Positions 6,420 through 12,824 of a stretch of 16,961 nt of DNA are shown here, one piece after another; within the stretch, counting starts at the first letter, position 1, and every line of letters begins with the position of its first letter. The notes under the pieces are model-generated. The model had not been told where the DNA came from and ran no database searches. It worked only from the letters and a program-made list of their open reading frames with translations. Origin of the DNA: an uncultured Oscillospiraceae bacterium (GTDB taxonomy: Bacteria; Bacillota; Clostridia; Oscillospirales; Oscillospiraceae); NCBI GenBank assembly GCA_934591725.1, contig CAKTPR010000046.1:1-16961 (forward strand), written 5' to 3'. Both the position numbers and the translations under genes were made by a program.

Positions 6420-7622
6420 TTACATTATAACTGTCAGCAGCAGATAGTAGCCGATCATCAGCAGCGCGAACACAAGGGACGCGGGGATGGTCTTGCGGAT
6501 GAGCTGCCCCATGGTAATCTTGAAGTAATCCGACGCGACAACGAGGCAGACGTGTACCGGCGAGATAAGGCTTGCCGCGTGGCACATGCACATGAGCAGC
6601 ACCATCAGCGGTATGCCGCCGTCGATCGCGGCAAAGGCCAGGGGCGTGCCGAGGGCGATGATGCCGTTGCTGCCGCTTATTATGCTGCCGACGAAGAACA
6701 TCAGCGCGAACACGAGCCACGCCGGGATCGGCAGCGTCGAGAGCACAGACGGCAGCAGGGTGAGCACACCGGTGTAGGAGATGAACTCCTTGAGCACGAG
6801 AATGAGGAAGGTGTTGAGCAGCAGCTTCACCTCGAAGGCGCTGACGATGAAGCCTTTCAGCTCCGCGAAGCTGAAGCGGTACGCGAAGGCCGCGAGGACG
6901 ATGACCGTGAGCACCGCCGTCACGACCTGAAAGTCAAAGGCCAGTATCAGCACCAGTATCAGCAGCAGCGACCACAAGTGCTTTATGAGGTTCAGCGCGT
7001 CGCGGGCGCGGTTTTCGCTGCGCGGAGTGCCGGGGTCGCGCGGCAGACGGAGAAAATACGGGAAGTACCCGACAAGGGCAAGAGTGAGCATCGGTATTAT
7101 CATCCCAAGCATGAACCGACTGAGCGGCTGCCCGGACAGGCTCGCCATCAGCAGCACGCCCGTGTAGGTTGGGAGCGTGCTCTCCGGGATATGGCGGAAC
7201 CAGCTTGTGACGAAGGCCTGTTCCTTAGGGTCAAGATAGCCGTCGGTCGAGTCCTTCACGATATCCGCGCAGAGTATCATAGCCGCGGCGGAGGGCAGCA
7301 GCCCGATGAAGAGCGGAGCACCCGCGGCGTTCACGCGACGGTTGTGGAAAAGCCCGTTGAGGTCGAGCTGCGCGAGCTTTATCTGGCTGCGCGCTTCGAG
7401 CATCCGCTGGAGATAGGTGATGAGATAGAGCGAGACGAGCACCGAAAAGGAGTTCCAATCGGTGAACACCCGCACGGTCTGGCTCAGTATCGCCCTCGGC
7501 GGGATGCGGTAGAGCAGCGCCGCCGCGATGAGCGCGCCGAGTATGGCCTGATAGAGCGGACGGCGGAGCGCGAGGAGGATAACGATCACAAGAAAGACGA
7601 TACCGAGAAAAACGAGCTGCAT
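6420..7622 (-). CDS. DUF401 family integral membrane protein (putative transporter)
   Basis: A 400-residue, very hydrophobic protein with roughly ten membrane spans. I chose ATG 7622 because GGAGT lies six bases upstream and the protein then begins directly with a membrane span (MQLVFLGIVFLVIVILLAL). Features typical of DUF401 are the segment GLLPSAAAMILCADIVKDS followed by FVTSWFRHIPESTLPTYTGVLL, and a second half with GSNGIIALGTPLAFAA and LISPVHVCLVVASDYF. The two halves, each with a conserved re-entrant-like Gly/Ser/Pro loop, resemble the ion-transporter (gluconate/citrate symporter) superfamily, so an organic-anion permease is plausible. The substrate is unknown. It is monocistronic, with its own promoter and terminator, and divergent from the YdcF-like gene. 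Confidence 0.85.
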   Translation of the reverse strand: MQLVFLGIVFLVIVILLALRRPLYQAILGALIAAALLYRIPPRAILSQTVRVFTDWNSFSVLVSLYLITYLQRMLEARSQIKLAQLDLNGLFHNRRVNAAGAPLFIGLLPSAAAMILCADIVKDSTDGYLDPKEQAFVTSWFRHIPESTLPTYTGVLLMASLSGQPLSRFMLGMIIPMLTLALVGYFPYFLRLPRDPGTPRSENRARDALNLIKHLWSLLLILVLILAFDFQVVTAVLTVIVLAAFAYRFSFAELKGFIVSAFEVKLLLNTFLILVLKEFISYTGVLTLLPSVLSTLPIPAWLVFALMFFVGSIISGSNGIIALGTPLAFAAIDGGIPLMVLLMCMCHAASLISPVHVCLVVASDYFKITMGQLIRKTIPASLVFALLMIGYYLLLTVIM

Positions 7623-7655
7623 ACACTGACTCCAAGCATGTTGACATTTGAAGAT

Positions 7656-7685
7656 ATTATATCCTAACTGTGTACATAAAGTCAA
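7656..7685 (-). promoter_or_regulatory. Promoter of the DUF401 gene
   Basis: Read on the minus strand: -35 TTGACT (7680-7685), 18-base spacer, perfect -10 TATAAT (7656-7661). An inverted pair, GTTGAC (7640-7645) and GTCAAC (7681-7686), brackets the core promoter. Confidence 0.7.
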
Positions 7686-7808
7686 CAATTCTGCCGGATA
7701 TCGACATCGGCGCACTTATATGATAAAGTAAAAATAAAAAGTTATGCGGCACTTTTTACATTTTTTACCGTCTATAAAAGAAAGACGTTGAAATAAGGAG
7801 GCGGCGAT

Positions 7809-8585
7809 ATGAAACACAGCCGCGTTATAAATACCCTCATACTGATCTTCGGTATCCTCTGCCTGCTGTATTATTTCGGCATGGGCTTTGCCGTGCGCTT
7901 CGGGCAGTCGCTGCTGTTTTTGTGGCTGCTGGCGGGGCTTGCGTGCATCGCGCGCTTTGCGATCTTTGACCGCAGCATACGCACCGGAAAGCCGCTGCCG
8001 TTTTCGGACGGGCTTTTGAAGATAGTCCATATCTGCATTACCGTGGGCTTTGCGGTGTTCGTGTTCGCGGAGTGCTTCATCTGCTCCGGCGCGTTCGTGA
8101 AGCCCGAAGAGGGGCTTGACTGCATAATAGTCCTCGGAGCGAAGGTCAACGGCACGCAGCCGAGCGGCGCGCTCGCGCAGCGTATCGACGCGGCGGCGGA
8201 ATATCTCATGGCAAACCCCGATACTGTCTGCATTGCGTCCGGCGGTCAGGGCGACGACGAGGGCATCAGCGAGGCCGAGTGCATCCGGCGCTACCTCATA
8301 AACTACGGCATCGAACCGGAGCGGTTGCTCATCGAGGACAAGTCCACCAGCACGCTGACCAATATCGAAAACAGCCTGAAGCTGCTGCCTGAGAGGGCGG
8401 AGAACATCGGCATCGTCACGAACGACTTCCACATCTTCCGCGCGCTTGCGACGGCGCGGCACGTGTCGGCGCTGAATTTCAGCGGCATATCCGCGCCCTC
8501 CACGGGCTACGGCTTCACGCACTATGCCCTGCGCGAGTTCTTCGCCGTCGGTGCGGGACTCATCAAGGGTGAGCTCAGCTTCTGA
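7809..8585 (+). CDS. YdcF/SanA-like membrane protein (DUF218)
   Basis: A 258-residue protein with three N-terminal membrane spans (about 7-28, 32-52, 70-94) followed by a DUF218 domain facing out of the cytoplasm or along the membrane. DUF218 signatures: CIIVLGAKVNGTQPSGALAQR (105-125); SGGQGDDEGISEAE (144-157); the ERLLIEDKSTSTLTNIENS block (171-189); and VTNDFHIFRA (203-212). Family members such as SanA and ElyC of Gram-negatives affect the cell envelope, but the biochemical role is not established. The start is firm: AAGGAGG lies seven bases before ATG 7809. I see no strong sigma-A promoter in the AT-rich 7690-7790 region upstream. It is monocistronic and ends at a strong shared terminator. 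Confidence 0.88.
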   Translation: MKHSRVINTLILIFGILCLLYYFGMGFAVRFGQSLLFLWLLAGLACIARFAIFDRSIRTGKPLPFSDGLLKIVHICITVGFAVFVFAECFICSGAFVKPEEGLDCIIVLGAKVNGTQPSGALAQRIDAAAEYLMANPDTVCIASGGQGDDEGISEAECIRRYLINYGIEPERLLIEDKSTSTLTNIENSLKLLPERAENIGIVTNDFHIFRALATARHVSALNFSGISAPSTGYGFTHYALREFFAVGAGLIKGELSF

Positions 8586-8596
8586 AAAGTAATATT

Positions 8597-8625
8597 AAAA
8601 GCTCCTGCCACGTGCAGGAGCTTTT
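8597..8625. terminator. Bidirectional terminator between the YdcF-like and SpeE-fusion genes
   Basis: A perfect 12-bp stem, AAAAGCTCCTGC (8597-8608) with GCAGGAGCTTTT (8614-8625), around a 5-base loop. Because the stem begins with four As and ends with four Ts, it gives a U-tract on both strands, serving both convergent genes. Confidence 0.9.
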
Positions 8626-8646
8626 ATACTTTATGATACCGCGCGC

Positions 8647-10248
8647 TCACGCGCCCAGCAGGTCGGCGATGCTGCCGGAGCGGAAATATTCTCTGTAATA
8701 GTCAAGCTCATCCGCAATGAGCTCGTCGAGCACACGCATACCGAGCACCTCGACAGGTGCTTTATCATCGGTCAGGATATGCTCACCGCCCTCGTACTCA
8801 GTGAGGATACCTGCGACCGTGTCCATCATTGCGGCGTAGCGCGGGTTCTGGAGCGCCGCGCGGCTTTCGGCAAAGCGCTCAGGCAGAGTGTCGGAATTCG
8901 TGCAGAAGACCTCAGTGTTAGTGTTGCCCGCGACGTCGGCAAGGTAGACGTACGGGAACACGCTTGCCATCGTGTCGCACAGGTACTCGTTTATCGAGCC
9001 GTTCTCGCGCGAGGTCATGTTGAGGTTCACGACCATGACGCCCTCAGGCTTGAGGTGCTTTGACACCTCTGTGAAGAATTCACGGCTCGAAAGCTGGAAG
9101 GGGATAGTGATGTCCTGATACGCGTCGACCATGATGACGTCGAACTTCTCCTCCGACGCGGTCAGGTACGCGCGTCCGTCCGCAACGGCGACCTCGACAG
9201 TATCCGGCAGGCCGAAGTAATCATAGGCGATGTCCGCGATCTTGCTGTCTATCTCCGCGCCCATGACGGCCGTTCCTGGGAAGTACCGCGCGCAGCAGCT
9301 TGCGAAGGTACCGGAGCCCATGCCGAGGATCATGACGCTGCTGCCGTCGTTATTGCTGCCGTCCATGCCCGCCATGCAGGGGGCGGCGAGGGCATAGTCA
9401 TAGTACATGCCGGTAAGCTCCGAGTCCTTTATCTGCACGGACTGCACGCCGAAGAGGACATTCGTTGACAGCAGGGTCTGGTGTTCATCGTCCTTTACCT
9501 GGAGGTAGTTGTATATCGATTCGTCCTCAAGGGCGAGGTCGTTTTCCCAGAAAGCGAAGCTGTAGCCCGGCAGGGCAAAGCAGAGCGCAATGATGAGCAC
9601 GACGGCGATGATGCCGGGGATGGTGCGGCGGCGCTCGAAGATGAAATAGGCGATGCCTATCGCGGCGAGGACTCCTGAGAAGATGAGGAACGTGGCCGCA
9701 GTGCCGACGGCGGGGATGGTGATAAAGGTCGGGACAAAGGTGCCGATGATGCTGCCGATCGTGTTGAGCGCGTTGAGGCGGCCGACGGTCTTGCCGGTGT
9801 CGTCAAGGTTATCGACAGTGAACTTCGTCAGCGACGGCGTTACCGTGCCGAGCAGGACGCAGGGAAAGGCAAATATCACAAGGCAGGCCGCGAAAGCCGC
9901 CCAGACCAGAAAGTTCTTCGTGATGAAGGCTGCGAGCAGCCCGGAGATGCCGACAATCAGCCAGCGTCCGGCGAACGGGATGAGCGCGATCCATATCGCG
10001 GCGATGATGACGCGGCGGTAGAGCCTGTCCGGGGACTTGCTCTTGTCCGCCATGCTGCCGCCCCAGATATTGCCCAGCGCCATGGCGATCATTATCACGC
10101 CGATTATGACCGTCCACACTATCTGTGACGAGCTGAAATACGGCGCCATCAGCCGGCTCGCGCCGAGCTCGACCGCCATGACGGACATCCCGGCGAAAAA
10201 CTCTGTCAGATATAGGAACCACTTGCTGCGTATAAGCTTGTTTTCCAT
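8647..10248 (-). CDS. Membrane protein fused to a spermidine synthase-like domain
   Basis: 533 residues in two parts. Residues 1-230 are a membrane domain of about seven spans that begins FLYLTEFFAGMSVMAVELGASRLMAPYF, the signature of the fused MFS/spermidine-synthase family. Residues 240-530 are a Rossmann methyltransferase-like aminopropyltransferase domain: SIYNYLQVKDD; LGMGSG (308-313); GAEID with Glu332; ADGRAYL around Asp357; VDAYQD (374-379), equivalent to the SpeE catalytic Asp loop; and a C-terminal LTDDKAPVE. Family members are often annotated as spermidine synthase, but substrate and reaction are unproven for the fused form. ATG 10248 follows a promoter, with only a distant AAAGG. 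It is divergent from a TetR gene. Confidence 0.88.
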   Translation of the reverse strand: MENKLIRSKWFLYLTEFFAGMSVMAVELGASRLMAPYFSSSQIVWTVIIGVIMIAMALGNIWGGSMADKSKSPDRLYRRVIIAAIWIALIPFAGRWLIVGISGLLAAFITKNFLVWAAFAACLVIFAFPCVLLGTVTPSLTKFTVDNLDDTGKTVGRLNALNTIGSIIGTFVPTFITIPAVGTAATFLIFSGVLAAIGIAYFIFERRRTIPGIIAVVLIIALCFALPGYSFAFWENDLALEDESIYNYLQVKDDEHQTLLSTNVLFGVQSVQIKDSELTGMYYDYALAAPCMAGMDGSNNDGSSVMILGMGSGTFASCCARYFPGTAVMGAEIDSKIADIAYDYFGLPDTVEVAVADGRAYLTASEEKFDVIMVDAYQDITIPFQLSSREFFTEVSKHLKPEGVMVVNLNMTSRENGSINEYLCDTMASVFPYVYLADVAGNTNTEVFCTNSDTLPERFAESRAALQNPRYAAMMDTVAGILTEYEGGEHILTDDKAPVEVLGMRVLDELIADELDYYREYFRSGSIADLLGA

Positions 10249-10266
10249 GTCTGCACTGTACCTTTC

Positions 10267-10296
10267 AGTATAGTTAAATGTATGACTATTTTACAA
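10267..10296 (-). promoter_or_regulatory. Promoter of the SpeE-fusion gene
   Basis: Read on the minus strand: -35 TTGTAA (10291-10296), 18-base spacer, -10 TATACT (10267-10272). The predicted start is near 10260, only about 12 bases before the ATG. No copy of the TetR operator motif overlaps it. Confidence 0.6.
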
Positions 10297-10330
10297 CCAA
10301 CGCGGTTAAATGGCAATACTTTGATTCCGC

Positions 10331-10359
10331 TTGACAAACGGGTATGCCGGAACTATAAT
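10331..10359 (+). promoter_or_regulatory. Consensus sigma-A promoter of the tetR-family gene
   Basis: A perfect -35 TTGACA (10331-10336), an exact 17-base spacer, and a perfect -10 TATAAT (10354-10359). The predicted start, near 10366, lies inside the tandem operator. Confidence 0.88.
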
Positions 10360-10388
10360 AACACACGTTATCGATAACATACGTTATT
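10357..10388. promoter_or_regulatory. Tandem palindromic operator for the TetR-family regulator
   Basis: Two copies of a 14-bp inverted repeat ATAAC-N4-GTTAT, at 10358-10371 (ATAACACACGTTAT) and 10374-10387 (ATAACATACGTTAT), repeat with a 16-bp period. Their junction is itself a 12-bp palindrome, GTTATCGATAAC (10367-10378). The block overlaps the -10 end and transcription start of the tetR promoter, the classic place for autorepression. Confidence 0.8.
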
Positions 10389-10402
10389 GTAGAGGTGAAG
10401 AA

Positions 10403-11020
10403 ATGCCCGCGGTAAAAAAGGTGCCCAGAGAGGAAATCGTAGACGCAGCGGTCGAGGTGCTGCGGGAGGGCGGCGCGGCGGAGCTAAACGCGCGCAGCGT
10501 GGCAAAGAAGCTGGGCTGCTCGACCCAGCCGATATATCTGTCCTTCAGGAGCATGGATGAGCTGAAAGATGCCATGACGCAGCGGGCGATAGAGCTGCAC
10601 ATGCAGCACGTGCGAGAGTGGATCAACATCCTTGACGCTGACGGCAGCTGTTACAGGGAGCACAGCCATTACAGCAGCTTCGGCATCGGCTTTGTGAAGT
10701 TTGCGGCGGAGGAAAAGCATCTGTTCCGCTGGCTTTATCTGGACGGCGTGCAGCCTGAGCAGTATAAGAATGATGTGCTGCTCAGCGATATCATCGCGGC
10801 TATCGTGAACGAGTACGGCTACACTGAGGAGACGGCGCGCAGGCTGCATCAGGACATGGCATATTATTCCTATGGGCTTGCGATCATGGCGAACACGGGG
10901 CATCTGAAGCTGACGGATGAGGAGCTGCTGGCGGCATTCCGCCGGGAGTTCACGGCGCTGGCAGCTTATTATGGCGTGTCCCCGGTGCCGCTTCGGTTCA
11001 GAGGAAAGGAGATAAAATGA
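10403..11020 (+). CDS. TetR/AcrR family transcriptional regulator
   Basis: A 205-residue repressor candidate. The chosen ATG 10403 follows AGAGGTG and gives MPAVKKVPREEIVDAAVEVL; an earlier in-frame start at 10331 would lie in the promoter itself and is rejected. The N-terminal TetR domain has helix 1 at about 9-22 and the helix-turn-helix at about 29-48 (NARSVAKKLGCSTQPIYLSFRSMDEL). The C-terminal ligand domain, with FGIGFVKFAAEEKHLFRWLYLDG, resembles the WHG-type (TetR_C) domain. A perfect promoter carrying two palindromes upstream suggests tight autoregulation. Its TGA overlaps the ATG of a broken GNAT gene, its former operon partner. The effector is unknown. Divergence from the SpeE-fusion gene makes that a possible second target. 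Confidence 0.9.
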   Translation: MPAVKKVPREEIVDAAVEVLREGGAAELNARSVAKKLGCSTQPIYLSFRSMDELKDAMTQRAIELHMQHVREWINILDADGSCYREHSHYSSFGIGFVKFAAEEKHLFRWLYLDGVQPEQYKNDVLLSDIIAAIVNEYGYTEETARRLHQDMAYYSYGLAIMANTGHLKLTDEELLAAFRREFTALAAYYGVSPVPLRFRGKEIK

Positions 11021-11307
11021 AAAAGACTGAGATCAAAACAAAGAGAATGCTTCTGCGCCCGATGACGGACGAGGAGATAGAGACGCTGACCGAGTGAGCG
11101 GATTCCGAAGAGCCCCGCGCCGCCTACGCCAAAATGCTCGACGGCTGCAGACGCGATCCGGAAAACCGCATCTGGTACGCGCCGTGGGAAATGACGCTGA
11201 AGGACAGTCGGGAGCGCGTCGGTGAGATCGGCTTCCTTGCCGGAACAGCGCTCAACGCAAAGAATGACCGCGAGGCTCTCCGCAGGCAGCGCAAGCCGCG
11301 TGAGTGA
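11017..11307 (+). pseudogene. Broken GNAT N-acetyltransferase gene
   Basis: An ATG overlaps the tetR stop (ATGA) and opens a typical GNAT N-terminus, KTEIKTKRMLLRPMTDEEIETL. An in-frame TGA follows at 11095-11097 (codon 27). Reading through it, the frame stays open to 11305-11307 and continues as GNAT-like sequence: ADSEEPRAAYAKMLDGCRR, then NRIWYAPWEMTLKD and RVGEIGFLAG, the beta strands before the acetyl-CoA site. After that the similarity stops, and the acetyl-CoA-binding motif and C-terminal half are missing. There are thus two lesions: a nonsense codon and loss of the 3' part. Selenocysteine recoding is unlikely because the protein is also truncated. The position suggests former translational coupling to tetR. 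Confidence 0.82.
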
Positions 11308-11341
11308 CCGGATAAATATGGACTTCATATCTGAAGCGTAA

Positions 11342-11390
11342 AATACACCGCCCCGGTTCCCATTACTCTTGGGAACCGGGGCGGTGTATT
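11342..11390. terminator. Long perfect hairpin terminator, shared by convergent units
   Basis: A 21-bp perfect stem (11342-11362 with 11370-11390) around the 7-base loop TTACTCT. It lies five bases after the folA stop on the minus strand, where TTTTACG follows, and 35 bases after the GNAT remnant on the plus strand. It is the longest stem in the window. Confidence 0.85.
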
Positions 11391-11394
11391 GTAT

Positions 11395-11877
11395 CTATGC
11401 GCGCCGCTTGTACGTGACAAAGCAGTAGCGTATATCGCCTTCGCTCTGCCAGCGCTCTTCATCGATACGCTCCCAGTCGGGGGAAGAATCGAGGTTTTCA
11501 AAATAACTGTCGGACTGCGGGGCGAGGTCTATTTTCGTGATATGTACCGTGTCGAGATACGGCATGAACTGCCGGTAGACCGACGCGCCGCCGATAACAA
11601 GGCAGCGCTCATATTCTGCCGCCAGCGTCAGCGCCTCCTCGGTGCTGTGCGCGACCTGTGCGCCGGGGACTTCAATATCCTGCCGGGTGACGACGATGTT
11701 GTGCCGCCCCTTGAGCGGTCTGCCGCCGGGGAAATCGCCAAGAGTTTTCCGACCGACGATGACGGCTGCGCCGTCCGTCAGCTCTCTGAAGTGGGCGCGG
11801 TCGGCCTTGAGCACAACGGGCTGCGTCCCGCCGCTGCCGATGCCCCAGTCTGAATATACCGCGACTATTGCTTCCAT
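11395..11877 (-). CDS. folA: Dihydrofolate reductase
   Basis: A 160-residue NADPH-dependent enzyme that regenerates tetrahydrofolate, used up as dihydrofolate by ThyA. ATG 11877 gives MEAIVAVYSDWGIGSGG and lies four bases after the thyA stop, so the two form a thyA-folA operon; TAAGG from the thyA stop serves as a weak ribosome site. Landmarks: catalytic acid Asp26 in LKADRAHF; the NADPH motif VIVGRKTLGDFPGGRPLKGRHNIVVT; and IGGASVYRQFMPYLDTVHITKID. Unlike E. coli FolA there is no Pro-Trp before the catalytic Asp helix (QPVVLKAD instead of MPWNLPAD). This is a lineage variant rather than damage, since the other landmarks are intact. Confidence 0.92.
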   Translation of the reverse strand: MEAIVAVYSDWGIGSGGTQPVVLKADRAHFRELTDGAAVIVGRKTLGDFPGGRPLKGRHNIVVTRQDIEVPGAQVAHSTEEALTLAAEYERCLVIGGASVYRQFMPYLDTVHITKIDLAPQSDSYFENLDSSPDWERIDEERWQSEGDIRYCFVTYKRRA

Positions 11878-11881
11878 GGCC

Positions 11882-12712
11882 TTACACCGCGACGGGGATA
11901 GTCCCCTTGAAGTCGGAATACTCATAGCCTTCCATGCTGAAGCTGTCGCGCGTGAATTTATAGAAATCGTCGACGGCGGGGTCGATGATGAATTTCGGAG
12001 CGGGCTTCGGTTCGTTCTTTATTATCTCCTCGACTGCCGGGATGTGCCTGTCATATATATGCGCATCTGCAATGACGTGGATGAATTCGCCCGGCTTGAG
12101 CCCCGATACCTGCGCGAACATCATCGTCAGCGCCGCATACTGCACGACGTTCCAGTTGTTCGCGGTGAGCATGTCCTGCGAGCGCTGGTTGAGAATGGCG
12201 TTGAGCCTGTCGCCGGTGACGTTGAAGGTCATCGAATAGGCGCAGGGGTAGAGCGCCATCTCGGAGAGGTCGGCGAAGTTATATATATTCGTCATGATGC
12301 GGCGGGAGGCGGGATTGTGCTTCAGATCCCACAGCACCTTGTCCACCTGATCCATGTCTCCCTGCGGGTAGTGGTGCTTCACGCCGAGCTGATAGCCGTA
12401 GGCTTTGCCGATGGAGCCGTTTTCATCTGCCCATGCGTCCCACACGCGGGTGCGCAGATCATGGACGTTGTTGCTCTTGAGCTGCCATATCCACAGCAGC
12501 TCGTCTATTGCGGACTTCCAATAGGTGCGGCGGAGCGTGAGTATGGGGAACTCCTCGGCCAAGTTATAGCGGTTTATTATTCCGAATTTCTTTATCGTGT
12601 GCGCGCTCTGGCCGTCGTCCCACTTCGGGCGTACAGGGCGGTCGGTGTCCCATATGCCGTTATCAAGGATATCGCGGCAGTTCTGAATGAATATTTCGTC
12701 TGCTCTGCTCAT
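11882..12712 (-). CDS. thyA: Thymidylate synthase ThyA
   Basis: A 276-residue enzyme that methylates dUMP to dTMP with methylene-tetrahydrofolate, yielding dihydrofolate for the adjacent FolA. Landmarks: Trp/Tyr-rich folate region around WKSAIDELLWIWQ (65-77); YGYQLG near 105; the phosphate arginines in ASRRIMTNIY (137-138); the nucleophile Cys157 in ALYPCAYSMTF; the dUMP-binding block NQRSQDMLTANNWN (175-188); and HIY at 218-220. The YPCAY active site differs from the textbook PPCH but keeps the cysteine. ATG 12712 opens MSRADEIFIQNCRDIL; the ribosome site is weak, with AGG about 11 bases upstream. Confidence 0.95.
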   Translation of the reverse strand: MSRADEIFIQNCRDILDNGIWDTDRPVRPKWDDGQSAHTIKKFGIINRYNLAEEFPILTLRRTYWKSAIDELLWIWQLKSNNVHDLRTRVWDAWADENGSIGKAYGYQLGVKHHYPQGDMDQVDKVLWDLKHNPASRRIMTNIYNFADLSEMALYPCAYSMTFNVTGDRLNAILNQRSQDMLTANNWNVVQYAALTMMFAQVSGLKPGEFIHVIADAHIYDRHIPAVEEIIKNEPKPAPKFIIDPAVDDFYKFTRDSFSMEGYEYSDFKGTIPVAV

Positions 12713-12748
12713 GGCTGTGTGACCTGCTTTCCGGTTGATGGTGTTTCT

Positions 12749-12777
12749 ATTCTAACATGTCTGCTGGGCTTGGTCAA
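12749..12777 (-). promoter_or_regulatory. Sigma-A promoter of the thyA-folA operon
   Basis: Read on the minus strand: -35 TTGACC (12772-12777), 17-base spacer, -10 TAGAAT (12749-12754). The predicted start is near 12742, about 30 bases before the thyA ATG. Confidence 0.75.
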
Positions 12778-12779
12778 TC

Positions 12780-12807
12780 ACCATCGCCGCCGCTGCGGAA
12801 TACACTG
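12780..12807 (+). promoter_or_regulatory. Candidate sporulation (sigma-K/E-type) promoter for dpaA
   Basis: AATACACTG (12799-12807) is close to the mother-cell sigma -10 consensus (CATAnnnTA / CATACAnT), with an AC at 12780-12781, 17 bases upstream, as expected for sigma-K. No sigma-A promoter is seen on this strand. The predicted start would fall almost on the ribosome site, which weakens the call. Confidence 0.3.
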
Positions 12808-12824
12808 GTTTGGAGGTGGTGCCT

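Noticed and set aside
6216..7667. A 483-codon plus-strand open frame
   Set aside because: It lies antisense to the lipoprotein start and the DUF401 gene, is highly charged and low in complexity (Arg/Glu/His/Gln-rich), and has no ribosome site or family motif. It is an artefact of high-GC codon bias opposite a membrane protein gene.
7716..8522. A 268-codon minus-strand open frame opposite the YdcF-like gene
   Set aside because: The plus-strand gene has a strong ribosome site, membrane spans and DUF218 motifs. The antisense frame has none.
11017..11307. Selenocysteine insertion at the in-frame TGA of the GNAT remnant
   Set aside because: No convincing SECIS-like hairpin right after the TGA, GNAT enzymes have no selenocysteine at this place, and the gene is also missing its 3' half. 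A pseudogene explains both facts.
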